Below are positions 12,505 to 24,004 of a stretch of 64,000 bases of DNA, piece after piece. The position numbers and the translations under genes were made by a program. This DNA comes from Albifimbria verrucaria. Lineage: Eukaryota > Ascomycota > Sordariomycetes > Hypocreales > Stachybotryaceae. Location of the stretch: contig JAHREC010000009.1 in assembly GCA_020081605.1 (NCBI GenBank), forward strand, positions 3,596,001 through 3,660,000, given 5' to 3'. Under the pieces are notes generated by a model that was not told where the DNA came from, did not search any database, and was given only the letters and a program-made list of their open reading frames with translations. The stretch's first letter is position 1, and each line of letters begins with the position of its first letter.

Positions 12505-13832
12505 TCATGATCGGTCGAGACTCGACTGCACTTCCCTGATCGTTTCCCGCAACGAGGCCAAAGTGCTTGAGCCCGGGTGGTAGAAATGGTCATGGGCCAA
12601 CAATGCACCGCTCGCGTTGCTGATGGCACCCATCAACGCCCTGACACCATCATCTTCAAACACTCCATGGTATACACCAGACTGACCGGTTACACGCAAG
12701 TCAGCTGGAAGGCCAAGGATTCTTTCAATCTCATCGAACTGGTGCAGGATGGCATGAATCAACATTTTGGTTTGTAGTTCTGCTGGGAAGCCATTGAGAC
12801 TCAGCCCTAACGGCGCATGATGTTGTTCGCCATCCGCAAGTCGTTGGGTTATCTGAGCCTTGAGACATCGGAAGAGCTTTTCGTATATCGCTACAATCTG
12901 CAGGTACGCAGAAAGGATGTCGAGAACGATGACCAGCCCAATACGACGGCGAGGTTGTGAGCTCAATCCACGGCTATCTATCCCTCCAGAGCTGTGTCCG
13001 TCTTTCTTTGGGCTGTACATGCGAACAATGGCAAGAAATTCTGAAAGATCGCGGACCGCATGCTCGAAATTTCGATGATCATCTCCACCTTCACTGTAGC
13101 CTTGCGGGCCGCCTTGGCGCATCGAGTCTAGCATGGCCAAGCATTGTTCGTGGCGCTTTGACAGATCTAGGCTTAAGCGGGACAGCCTAGCATCGCACTC
13201 TAGTATAGTGTTCGGGGTTTCCTTGGCGAAGGAAATACTAGCGGGTCGCGATTCTCTGGTTGAATCTGAGCAGTTCATGCTACTCGTGCTTGTCCCGTCG
13301 CTGCCACCGCCAGCGCCGTAGTCTGAGAGGGCAGGCATGTAAAACCTGGTATCGAAATCATTGGACACCAGATCCGACATGTCTTCAGGAGGAGCGTCAT
13401 CTAAAAACATGAACTCGTCCTGGTGCAATGAAACCAACGTTTGGGTTGGGGAAAAAACAGAGTATCGGCCGTTTCTGGTTGGGCGCAACCGCCATTCTGG
13501 TGCGTCACGGCTGCGGAAAACTCAGGCCCGGAAGAAGTATTCCCAGGCGTTGAACTTGGAGTAGCCGTTGGTGGCGGCGTCGGCTTTGGTCTGAGCTCTG
13601 GGCGAGATTGTGTAGATGTGCTTGCAGCCTCAACTGCGTGGCTCTTGGCCGCCCGCCCAGGTGGCTTTGAATAGCTCGTCACGCACTGGGCGCCAAGGCG
13701 TATGCATCTCGTGCAAGCCATTGAAGGGTCGTCTCTCTGCGGGCATCTTAATTTCTGACCACGACATCGGTCACATGCCGAGCGCTTCACAGTCGAGAAA
13801 GCAGACGTAGCCCTTGCTGGTGTAGTGGACAT
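12505..13832 (-). CDS. AflR-like Zn2Cys6 transcription factor
   Basis: A cluster-type regulator of about 442 residues. The DNA-binding binuclear cluster near residues 19-45 has [11 protein letters not shown] followed by [12 protein letters not shown] Pro/Ser/Thr-rich linker follows. The C-terminal half has short helical segments such as [17 protein letters not shown] and [19 protein letters not shown], matching the AflR-type C-terminal regulatory domain. Start chosen at MSTTPARAT (13,832); an in-frame ATG at 13,871 also exists. No intron is needed. The frame shifts once in a T run (A run 13452-13457 on the plus strand), cured by one base. It lies between PKS1 and the trans-ER, and probably activates both and the exporter. 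The candidate operator lies in the adjacent PKS1 promoter. Confidence 0.88.
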
Positions 13833-15315
13833 GATGCGAAATTGGTGGCAGTCGTTTGAAGCCAAATGCAATAGGGAACAAGAGGAACTGATATGAAGTA
13901 ACCCGTAGAAGTCCTATCAATGTAACGTGCCAGCTTCTACTTAATTCACGTAATTATTATGGGAACTCACTGGACGAGCCCGAACTAACCCAGCAGGAAT
14001 CCTTGCATTCACCATGCAAGCGCGCGTTTGGACACACAGCCAGGGGACCACTACATACGGTCAGGAGAAGCGAGCTGTTGATCAGCGTTCTATGCTGTGG
14101 CAATACAGAAAGAGGCAACTTATGATTGGCCGTACATATGTAGCCACTCTCGTCAATAGAGCCTATGTTGCTTGATGCCTTGAGACACGGCATTTAACAG
14201 AACAACAATTAACATGCTGTATGGTAGCTATCTTGTTGTTGTTGTTCTCCTCCTTCGTCTTCGCATGCAATCGACTCAAAACTTGATCACTGTCTACTAT
14301 CTTTAACTCCTATTAGCTAGCGCATTCCGTTGCCAGGAATCTCGTCCACTTACAGACACACACAGAACTATGTGCTTACACAGTTGCGGGGGTGTTTGAT
14401 AGCCGAGACCAACTGGAATCCGCGTCACAAAGTTCCTAATCTGCCGACCAGGCAAGGCAAGCCCGGACGGGAGAAAACCTGCTGGCCACTCCGTCGCGGA
14501 ACCGCAACAATCGCCGTCGGGAGCTAGGTTACTTGTGGCGCCAAAGGAACGAAACCATGATACCCGAAACTGGTGGCCACATGGCGACTCCACCTACTCA
14601 GCACTCAGGACGTCAAGACATTGCGAACGAACAGTGGCGGACGAGGGTATCGTATCCATGTCCAATTTCCACACTACCTCGCGCTAGAGTACGGAGTGCG
14701 AGAACAGTGGAACGATAGGGTCAGCGCCAATTGAATGATCCTAAATCAACGTGTGATAGGTCTCGCATCCGAAAGGGGGCTATTTGGGCCGAAGCCCATG
14801 GATGACAACCCCTGTGTTGTCTCCATTCTTTACCCCATCATCCCCATCAAGCCGTGAATACAAGGCAGGACCCTTAAGAACTAGGCCCTGCTTGAGCCTG
14901 GTGGAGGCCAGCATGACACTAGCTAACCGATACAAGAAGCTTCGCAAAAGTAGCAAATCGTAGACTTTGCCCAATCTGCTAAGCTTGCGTGCCACGTAAG
15001 AGCAGAAACGGCACGTCAGTGATAGGTGTGGGAACTACTTTGACAAAAGATCCTCTAAGCCTTGCTTGGCTCGGATCTCGGATGCTGCACATCAGCCATT
15101 GCTACTGGCAATACAGGTGGGTATGGGATAGGGCTAAAATCCCACGCTGTGCTGTGTGTAGCACAACATGTATGATGGCAGACGATTGTCGGAGATAAAT
15201 GGGGTAGACTGGGCCGAGGTAAAGAGGATAGCCCTGTTTAGGGCTTCTCGTCCGATCTTTTCAACAAACAGATTCAGCATCAAATCCCAGCAAATAAACG
15301 TGATATGTTTAGCAT
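13833..15315. other. Intergenic, no gene seen
   Basis: About 1.5 kb between the regulator start and the stop of the trans-ER gene. It should hold the regulator promoter. Frames at 13,957-14,193 and 14,303-14,593 (minus) are short and domain-free. Confidence 0.5.
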
Positions 15316-16630
15316 TCATGCCTCCGTAATCCTGACTACTAGTTTCTGGCCACGCACGTCGCCCCGTTGCAGCATCTCTAGACCCTTAATGATGCCTTGC
15401 CACGCACCCGGGACCTCCAGAACTGGGTGAGGTTTCACTGCACCCTCGTCCAGAAGCTTTTGCATTTCACGCACCACCTCGGTGGTAATCTCGAAAGCAC
15501 CCTGGTTGGCCTCCCGCGAATAGGAGTTACTGCCGAGGTCGATGCTCACCCCTAAACTCTCAAAACCCATCACTTCCTTGACCGTTACCGCTCGTCTGGT
15601 GCGGAAGCTGTCCGGAATGAACTCCAGGCACGCATATCGCCCCCAGTGCGGGCCAGTGCTGAGAAACAGATGGCTGCAGACTCGCTACTGGTGATGCAAT
15701 CCATAGCTCGCCGGATCGGCACTTTGCAAGCCAATGATTTGATGGTGTCGACACAGTCGGGCGAAGTGTAGCATGCAACTCCAGCAGCCCCATAATTCAT
15801 TGCCAGCCCTGATGACTTCGAGGAGGCGACGGCTATGGGGGTATACCCTGATCTATACACTTGTGTCAGCATCTGATGATCGCAGTATGGTTTGCCCTGC
15901 GAAATGATAACCATAACGGCAAGCCAAGCCCGAAAGCTGCCATCTTGACGACTGCCGGAGCTAGCCAAGCCGCCAGGACATCTCAATCATAGAGCTCTTA
16001 CGGAGTGGAATACGGAACAGTGGAGGGGCTATAGGCGGAACGGAACGGCACTCACCGTCGCAGGAGCTGCATGGCAATGGTGCCACTAGCTGTCGCGCCG
16101 CCGTATACAAGGATTGGCTCCTTCGTATCCACGGGTTTGGACGGGCGACCGGTGAGGCCCAGGGCTTCGGGATCATACAGGGCAAGACCAGCTGTGCCCC
16201 AGCCGACACCGCCGAGAGCAGCACCCTCGAGGTCATCCATGGAGTCTGGTAATCGCAGGAGCAGACGCCAGTCAACGGCGATCCACTGGGCGAATGCACC
16301 GTTATCAGGCGTCCCTGGGATATAAGGAAAGGTCCCACTGCACACTCTAGTTCCTAGGCGGAACCCTGCAGCTTCAGCCCCGGGCGTTGTCTTCTCGACC
16401 GTTCCACTGAAGTCACAGCCAACCATATGACCTGGTAGTGGGAAGTTATTGACCATCTTGAAATCTGTGGGATTCAACGCCACTGCTGCGATCTTAACCA
16501 TGACCTGGTGGGGAGATGTGAGCTGAGGTATGGCCACCGAGTCTGAGATAGCCAACGGAAGAAGGCTCGACTCGTGGCGGGTATCACTACCCGCCTGGAT
16601 GATGGCCGTTTGTTGCTTTGAGATTGTCAT
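15316..16630 (-). CDS. Trans-acting enoyl reductase (LovC-like)
   Basis: A medium-chain, zinc-free alcohol dehydrogenase-like protein of about 370 residues. It has the N-terminal GroES-like fold (ALNPTDFKMV, then GHMVGCDFSGTV) and a Rossmann NADPH motif (LVYGGATASGTIAMQLL). LovC-type partners reduce the enoyl intermediates on HR-PKSs that lack an ER, which is the state of PKS1. One unusually long intron, 15853-16055 (203 bp, GTGAGT...TATAG), is needed, after which the frame resumes SGYTPIAVASSK. One apparent 1-base deletion lies in the C run 15640-15644 at the ...TGGRYACLEF junction. It is divergent from the MFS gene. The pairing with PKS1 is strong by logic and distance but not proven. Confidence 0.9.
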
Positions 16631-17255
16631 CTCCCTGTTATGGAGTAGATTGAGGCGAAGTGGAACACGTAACGGCTCGAATAGCCGCCGATATTACCTC
16701 CCTAGTTCCCTGGGAAAGACTTCGACACGATTGTGGGGGTGGGCCCAGATCTCTTGGAATTATGGCAAGAGATTGCGACTCTTAATCAGCCCAGGATGAT
16801 GCATTAGCAGCGCCAACTCCTTCGAAGCTGTTTAGACTTCTTTAAAGCCTTTACCTGCCGGTGATGTTGACATGCCGGGTCCGAGTCCAGACCCTTGGCC
16901 TTGGACCATTCATACTGCTTCGAGATGATAGATGAGTGTGATTGGTTAGGAAACATCCGAACGTGAGAACATGGGTACATGTCGACAAGGACCCCTGAGA
17001 CACTGAATTGCCTAGACTGTTATTGGAACATCTCGGTTGATCCCGTACGATGACTGGACTATCAATAGGTATCTCGTCCTAATCAAGGTGCTGATCCCAG
17101 CACTCAATTCCAACAAGGCAAGTCTCTCCGAATCCACCTTAGGATTGTTCTAGGTCGCCGTAACCTTGCCCGAGGGGTCTTGTTTTCTTCTCTCACCTGA
17201 AATCCTGCTCATGCTTCTCTAAGGCAACAGACCGCCAGACCGACGGATCTGGAAA
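16631..17255. promoter_or_regulatory. Shared divergent promoter trans-ER / MFS
   Basis: 625 bp between two start codons in opposite directions, so it should serve both genes. A near match to the PKS1 octamer (TCTCCGAA) occurs in this spacer near 17,125-17,135. No exact copy is present. Confidence 0.5.
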
Positions 17256-19291
17256 ATGGCCATGCGCAGTTCTCAAGACTCGCCCTCGCTGGGAGCACCA
17301 GCGCAGGGCCCACTCTCCGAGTCTTCCAACGCAACGAATACCGCATCACATGCTGAGATGAAGGGGGAACCGTTGGCCAATACTCGAAGTCGCTCTTCTG
17401 AGCGCGCGAGGTCATCACAAAGTGATCCAGCTCTATCATCATCTGCGCCGACAGCGAGCGACCCAGAGAAAGGCGTTACTGTATCGGAAAAGAATACACC
17501 GCCAGACAATGGGCATCCTAAGCGCGAAGATGGTACCGAATACCCTCGCGGTCCCAAACTTTTTGTCATCATTCTGGCTTTGTGTCTTGCCGTCTTCTTG
17601 ATGGCACTTGAGTAGGTGTTGGCAATCTGAACAAGTACGAGAGTACTCTTGCTGAGATGTTTACAGCAACTCCGTTATCGCGACAGCTATTCCCAAGATT
17701 ACAGACGAGTTCAAAAGCGTATCAGATGTTGGATGGTACGGAAGTGGTAAGTGATGCTACATGTCTATAATCCTGTATGGATTCATGCTAAAATCTCAAT
17801 CTGTAGCGTATCTCCTTACGACTTCGGCGTTACAGCTGCTTTTTGGAAAGTTCTATACGATATGGAGTGTCAAATGGGTATACCTGACTTCAATTGGCAT
17901 CTTTGAGCTGGGCTCAGTCATATGTGGCGCTGCACCCAACTCAATCGCACTCATCATCGGTCGAGCGATTGCTGGCATGGGCTCGTCGGGCATTTTTGCT
18001 GGCTCTTTAATCTCACTATCGCACAGTCTGCCTCTGCAGAAGCGTCCGACTTATGGAGCTATCGTCGGCGCCATGTACGGAATTGCGTCAGTGACTGGGC
18101 CTTTGCTGGGCGGTGCTTTGACGGAACGCGTGGTATGCAAACCTCACAATCCAACTGTCCCAACAAAATAATCTCTGACAAAAGTCTACTTAGAGCTGGC
18201 GATGGTGCTTCTACATTAATCTCCCCATTGGCGCCGTCGTAATTGCTGCCATCATCCTCCTCTTCCCCAAGATGACTCCTTCGACACCAAAGGCCGAAAC
18301 TCTGCAAGAACGCATCAAGCGCTTTGACCCCATCGGAACTGCTCTATGTCTGCCTGCTCTTGTCTGCCTTCTACTTGCCCTCAAGTGGGGAGGAGCAGAG
18401 TACAAGTGGAGTGACGGCCGTGTTATTGCCTTGCTCACGCTCTTCGGAGTTCTGATGCTTGCATTTGCTGGTGTGCAATATTGGCTGCAGGACAACGCAA
18501 CAGTCCCACCACGAATCATCTCGAAACGAACCGTTTGGGCCGGATGTGCTTTCGGTTTCTGCAGCGGTGCTACATTTTTCCTGATGATCTATTATGTTCC
18601 CTTGTGGTTCCAGGTCGTCCAGGGCATCTCGCCTGTGGATTCTGGAGTTCGCATCTTACCAATGATGATTTCAGTGATCGTCACGTCTCTGACCGTTGGT
18701 AGACTTGTGTCTCGATTTGGCTACTACACGCCTTTTATGCTTGTTTCAACAGTTGGCATGTCTGTTGGCGCAGGCTTGATCTCGACTTGGAACCCACGTA
18801 CTGCCACCCAGAACTGGATTGGTTACCAGATTCTGTTCGGCGCCACGTACGCCATGGGTTCTCAACAAGGTCTGATTGCAGTCCAAACTGTGTTGGATAT
18901 GAAAGATATCCCAATTGGCACAGCCTGCATCATGTTCATTCAGACGCTCGGCGGCGCCGTCTTCGTTAGCGTTGGACAGTCTGTCTTCAACAACAAGCTG
19001 ATTTCATCTCTTTCCGAATCAGTGCCTTCGTTGGATCCTTATGAGATTCTTGAGATTGGTGCAACAGATGTTCATCGCTTTGTTAGTCCCGAAGATTTAC
19101 CAGCTGTCATCGAATCATACAGCTCAGCTTTGACTCGAACATTCTTGGCCGCAGCCTCAATGGCTGCTATCGGCATAATCGGCAGCGGTCTGATGCCTTG
19201 GAATAGTGTCAAGAAGAAGCCAAACGCTACACCTCCTGCGAAGACATCTACACCAGAGAAGCAGGTTGAGGCTGACAAGGAGCAAAAGTGA
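17256..19291 (+). CDS. MFS drug-efflux transporter (DHA1-14-like family)
   Basis: A multi-spanning plasma-membrane exporter of about 619 residues, probably using the proton gradient to expel the cluster product. After a hydrophilic, Ser-rich N-terminus of about 100 residues come membrane segments with family motifs: [13 protein letters not shown] in helix 1, the [11 protein letters not shown] loop, [21 protein letters not shown] (motif C-like) and the [12 protein letters not shown] signature of the 14-helix group. Introns are 17612-17666, 17747-17806 and 18133-18193, all GT-AG. All exons join in frame with no base correction, unlike most neighbours. The start is the first ATG (MAMRSSQ); MRSSQ two codons later is also possible. 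Confidence 0.93.
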
Positions 19292-20799
19292 TAAGACCTA
19301 CTTGTAGGAAAGACTAGGAAATGGCATGATTGGGCCATTGGTCCAATTCAAAATTCACCAAAAATCCTGGGAGAGCATCATTATTCCTGATAGCTTGAGG
19401 GCATAAGCTACGTTCATAGATTAGATTGAATAGTATTTTCGTTTCCGGATCATATTTATAGAATATTTCACACCACTGGGTGTTGTCAGCACACTAGTTC
19501 TTTCTACTTGAACGTACTTTTTTAAACAATATTTCACAAAACGGTCCAAAAATCATGCAAATCGTTCTTGCTAATCCGCGCGGACAATTATTACCCAAGA
19601 TCATTTGACTTTCACCTCAGCCTTTCACTTCATATGAAGGAGATTGGTGTATGTTTTATTACGTGCAGCTCTTTTAGCCTTGGCAATCTATGCCAAGACT
19701 TGAGATACGCCAAGAGATCTCTTGGCTTGTAGATTTGCATTTGGGGTATCAGTCGCAGATATTTGGAAACTAAATATTCAAAAGTGTCAAATAACCTAGC
19801 CAATGAGGGATTATGGGTTTACAAACCCTCAAGACGCGTGCTGGTGTTTGTCTCGAGCTTTTGTAGTTGATGGGACCAATTACACAAACTCAGACGAGTA
19901 GGGAGTAGGCAGCTGGCTGTAACATTAGATCTAACATCTAATATATTTGTAGACACACAGAGTTACCTAATTCATCTAGCGTACTCAAGAGTTATCTTCG
20001 AAATCATAGCCATTGCAGAACCACCTTTGTAGATCGTGATCCTATGACCCAAGGTCAATACAACTAGTTAGCCCAGGTTGCAGGCCTCAGAAGACGTTAC
20101 TCGGCTGTACTCAAACCTATTCCAAGCTGTATTTATCTTCATCATGTCAAGGATAACTAGATCCTTTGATTTATTTGGTTACGGCCATCACATTCATTAT
20201 TTCTTTTTGCGATGATTCCGCCGATTTCAACTCAGTTTCTATTTTCTACTGCACCTTCATGCAAGATGTCATCCACTGTTTCTATACTATTGTACATAAC
20301 TACTATATTCACCGGTTTAATTATGTGAAACGTGCTGGAGACTTTCCAACACACCATAGTAAGAACGGTAACTTTAGTCATAGCCACTTAATAAGTTAAA
20401 TAGTTCACTGCACTTTTTGACGAGTTTCGACAAGCCTAGGTAGCAACTGTAATTAATGGGTTTTCAATAAGGCATCTGAGGTCGTCTTTAGCCTTACAGT
20501 ATTGTTATCTAATACATTTACTCTCTTTCCCCGAATAAAACCTTCTCCAAATTGAAAAGGAAGAAGAAAAGCGCCAGCTGCATATTTACATACCCCTTCG
20601 TTCAGCGTAACAATGTGCTCTATTTGACCAATCATCAGAGGAGCTCCGGAGGGGTAATAGGTCAGCTCAACTCCGCCACATCACAGCCTGATTGAGTTAT
20701 TGAGAGTCTGCAGAATGTTCTTTCCTACTCATGATACAATCCAAGATACAATAATCTGTGAAAGTTCCTTCTCTGAGCCTTGGAGCCCAACACTTCACT
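19292..20799. other. AT-rich intergenic region MFS / NLR
   Basis: 1.5 kb without a credible gene. It contains the GCCAAG site cluster described separately, and would include the promoter of the receptor gene at 20,800. Confidence 0.5.
19679..19726. promoter_or_regulatory. Cluster of four PacC-type hexamers with 18-bp palindrome
   Basis: Four GCCAAG/CTTGGC hexamers lie within 48 bp: 19679-19684, 19692-19697, 19709-19714 and 19721-19726. They form two inverted pairs. The second pair makes the perfect palindrome GCCAAGAGATCTCTTGGC (19709-19726). GCCARG is the known recognition sequence of the fungal pH regulator PacC; TTGGC inverted repeats also resemble NF-I half-sites. The regulated gene could be the exporter (3' side) or the receptor 1.1 kb downstream. 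Binding is inferred. Confidence 0.4.
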
Positions 20800-23700
20800 A
20801 TGGCAGAAGCTGTAGGGCTCGCTGCCAGTGTTATCGCCATTGTTGATCTGTCCGCCAAGCTCGCAACACTATGTCTTCAATACTCCACGTCTGTCGGCAA
20901 GGCGAAAACCGAGGTCACTAATCTCCGAACCAAGTTGAATGATTTAAGCACAAGCCTTCAGGGTCTTAGTCACCTGCTCGAAAGCCAGAGCGCTGGGGCG
21001 CTTCCCGTTTCACAAGATTTGACGAAATCACTTGATGGCTGTATGGCAGAATTGACTCGCTTGCAAGCGAAGTTGGACCCAGGAAAGGCTCGTAAAGCCA
21101 TGCACCGTGTCGGTCTTCGGGCCCTCAAGTGGCCATTTGATAGCAAAGAAGCCAATGAAATCGTCACTAATCTAGAGCGCTATCAACAAACGATGTTACT
21201 GTGTCTGCAAGTTGACCAAACGTTAGTCACATTGGTTCATATTAAGGATCGCCCTATGAAACTAACATTTCTGTAGCACAATCCTGCTCGACATCCGTCA
21301 AAAAATGGAAAATGTAACTCTCCAGCCGCAAGATACAGTATCAATGAATCACAAACCGTGCTTCGGCGTCCCTTTCGACCGTGATGCTAACTTCGTTGAT
21401 CGGCCGGATATTATGATGTGGCTCAAAGAACGATATAATTATCCCGGCGGTCGCATCGCCCTTGTAGGCATGGGTGGCTTTGGGTATTGAATACTTTATT
21501 TTATAGATTTCTCTTGGCTCTAGCATCAGCTAACAAAACAAAGTAAATCACAGGTTGCCATCCACTTCGCATATCATATATACGATACAATACCAAAAAC
21601 AAACGTTTTCTGGGTTCATGCCAGTTCCAGGTCAAGATTTGAAGAGGCATACCAATCCATCGCAGACAGGCTTGAGCTACCCGGACGACACGACCCTAAG
21701 TTCAATGTGCTTAGGCTTGTCTTCAACTGGTTACATACGGACGAAGCTGGATCATGGTTGATGATCTTAGATAATGTCGACGATGTTAATGTGTTCTTTC
21801 CTTGTTCTAATACCGGAAACAATAAGGCAGAAGCTGGTCCAGCACATGTGAGCACTGATACAGCGACCGAACAGCGGCCACTTGCTACCTTCCTCCCTAA
21901 ATGCCAGAATGGAGTCATCCTCATCACATCACGTAGTTTGGATGCTGCGGAAAAACTCACAGGTAGTCATCAAGCTATCTACCAAATCTCAGCAATGGAA
22001 GAGACCCAGGGTGTCCAGCTACTTCAAAACAAATTGACCGCAGAATCTGATGTGAAGGCCAATGCTGACCTTCTTTTGGCCTTGGATTATATTCCACTAG
22101 CCATTACACAAGCCGCCGCATACATTAACCGCCGCGCCCCACGCATTTCGGTAAATACATATCTCAAAGCCATGCAGGAGAGCACTAAGAAAAAACGAGC
22201 TTGCTTAATAGCGAATATGGTGATCTTCGGCGAGATGAGAATGTCTCCAACTCTGTAATAGCAACGTGGCAAGTCACCTTTGAGCAAATACGCCGAGAGA
22301 GGCCTTCTGCAGCAAGACTTCTGTCTTTAATGAGTTTCTTCAACCCCAAGGAATACCGCAATTCGCGCTCCACAACTATTGTTTGATGGATAACCTAGAT
22401 ATGGAAGCAAGTGATGACTTCGAAGATGAACTCGACGTTCTACGCAGCTACTCGCTTGTGTCCTTAACTGCGGAACCGGATATATTTGAGATGCATCCTC
22501 TCGTACAATTCTGCACTCGTGCTTGGTTGTCAGCTATGGGCCAGCTAGAACGATGGGAGTGCTCCTTTCTTCAGGTCATGTCGGACCACTTTCCAGTTGG
22601 CACCTTTGAAACTTGGCCCATATGTCAGATATTGCTTCCACATGTTGAACTGTTATTGGAGGACAAGCCAGCAGATGAATGCTTAGAAGTTTGGGCATCT
22701 TTAGTATCACGCAGTGCCGCTTACAAATATCACACAGGCAACTATGAAGTCGCAGCTAGATTGGGACTCAAAGCTGTTGAAACAATGACCAAACTACTAG
22801 GAGAGGAACACCCAAGTACTTTGAGTTGTTTGAACAACCTAGCTCTGTTTTATCAGAAGCAAGGTCGATTGAAAGAAGCAGAAATCCTAATGATACATAC
22901 ATCGGAAATAGAAAAGAAACAGTTAGGAGAAGAGGATCCGCGAACGATGAGTAGCGCGAACAACTTGGCAAGTCTTTATTGCAAGCAAGGTCAATTCAGA
23001 GAGGCTGAGGCACTTGAGTCACAAATACTCGAACACAGAAAGAAGAGGTTAGGGAAGAGCATCCAGACACTTTGACTAGTATGAATAATCTGGCAAGTTT
23101 CATCAAGAAGCAAGGCCGAATGAAAGAGGCGGAAGAGTTACAGGTCCAAACACTTGAGGTCAGAAGGAATATACTAGGAGCAGAGCATCCGGCAACGTTA
23201 ACAAGCATGCATAACCTAGCATCTTTGTATATGGAGCAAAGTCGATTAATGGAGGCAGCAGAGCTCGAGGCACATGTATTAAGATTGAGAAAGCAGATTC
23301 TAGGCGGCAAGCACCCAGATACCCTAAGCAGCATGAGTATACTGGCAAACATTTATTCAATCCAGTACCGGATGAAGGAGGCAGAAGAGCTGGAACTAGA
23401 AGCACTAAAGATGAGAAGTGAGGTCTTAGGTGAAGAACATCCGGATACATTGAGTAGCATGAATAACCTAGGCGTTTATTATTTGGTACAGGGTCGGTTC
23501 AAAGAGGCGGAAGACTTGCACACACAAACGTTAAAGATACATAAGATACTTGGGGAAGATACTCCAGACGCATTAACTATCATGTCTAACCTAGCGTCGG
23601 TTTATTCAGCGCAACGCTTGTATCAGAAGACAGAAAAGCTTGAGGTACAAGTGCTAGGAATGAGAAGAAAGGTATTGGGCGAAGAACATTCTGACACAGT

Positions 23701-24004
23701 AAGCAGCATGGCCAATCTGGCGTCGGCTTATTTTAACCAAGGTAGATGCAAAGAGGCCGAAGATCTACAAACAGAAGCCGTAAAAGTATCAAAGAGAGCT
23801 TTAGGGGAATACCATCTACGAACACTTGACCACATGGCGGGTCTGGGTGGCATATTCTGGGATGAAGGTCGGTTTGAAGATGCTTTGTCTCTGTTACGAG
23901 AATCCACTGCGCTTCTGAAGAGCAAATACGCTGAGCACCCAAAGTCAATGTACTGGGAGGCGTTTCTAGCCAAGTGCGAAGGCGAATTAAAGGAACTACA
24001 ATAG
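20800..24004 (+). CDS. NOD-like receptor: Helo-like N-domain, NB-ARC, TPR array
   Basis: A fungal NLR of about 1,030 residues. Residues 1-140 (MAEAVGLAASVIAIVDLSAKL...) match the Helo-like N-terminal domain of such receptors, an inducer of downstream cell death or signalling. The NB-ARC follows, with P-loop GMGGFGKS formed across an intron, Walker B WLMILDNVDD and an RNBS-like ILITSR. The C-terminal third is nine 42-residue tetratricopeptide repeats of the LGEEHPDTLSSMNNLA type. Introns are 21222-21276 and 21484-21543 (GTATTG...AAAG). Three apparent 1-base deletions lie at 22191-22196, 22350-22351 and 23052-23054. Start chosen at MAEAVG, the family's usual first residues. NLRs of this build act in non-self recognition; the ligand is unknown. 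Confidence 0.9.
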
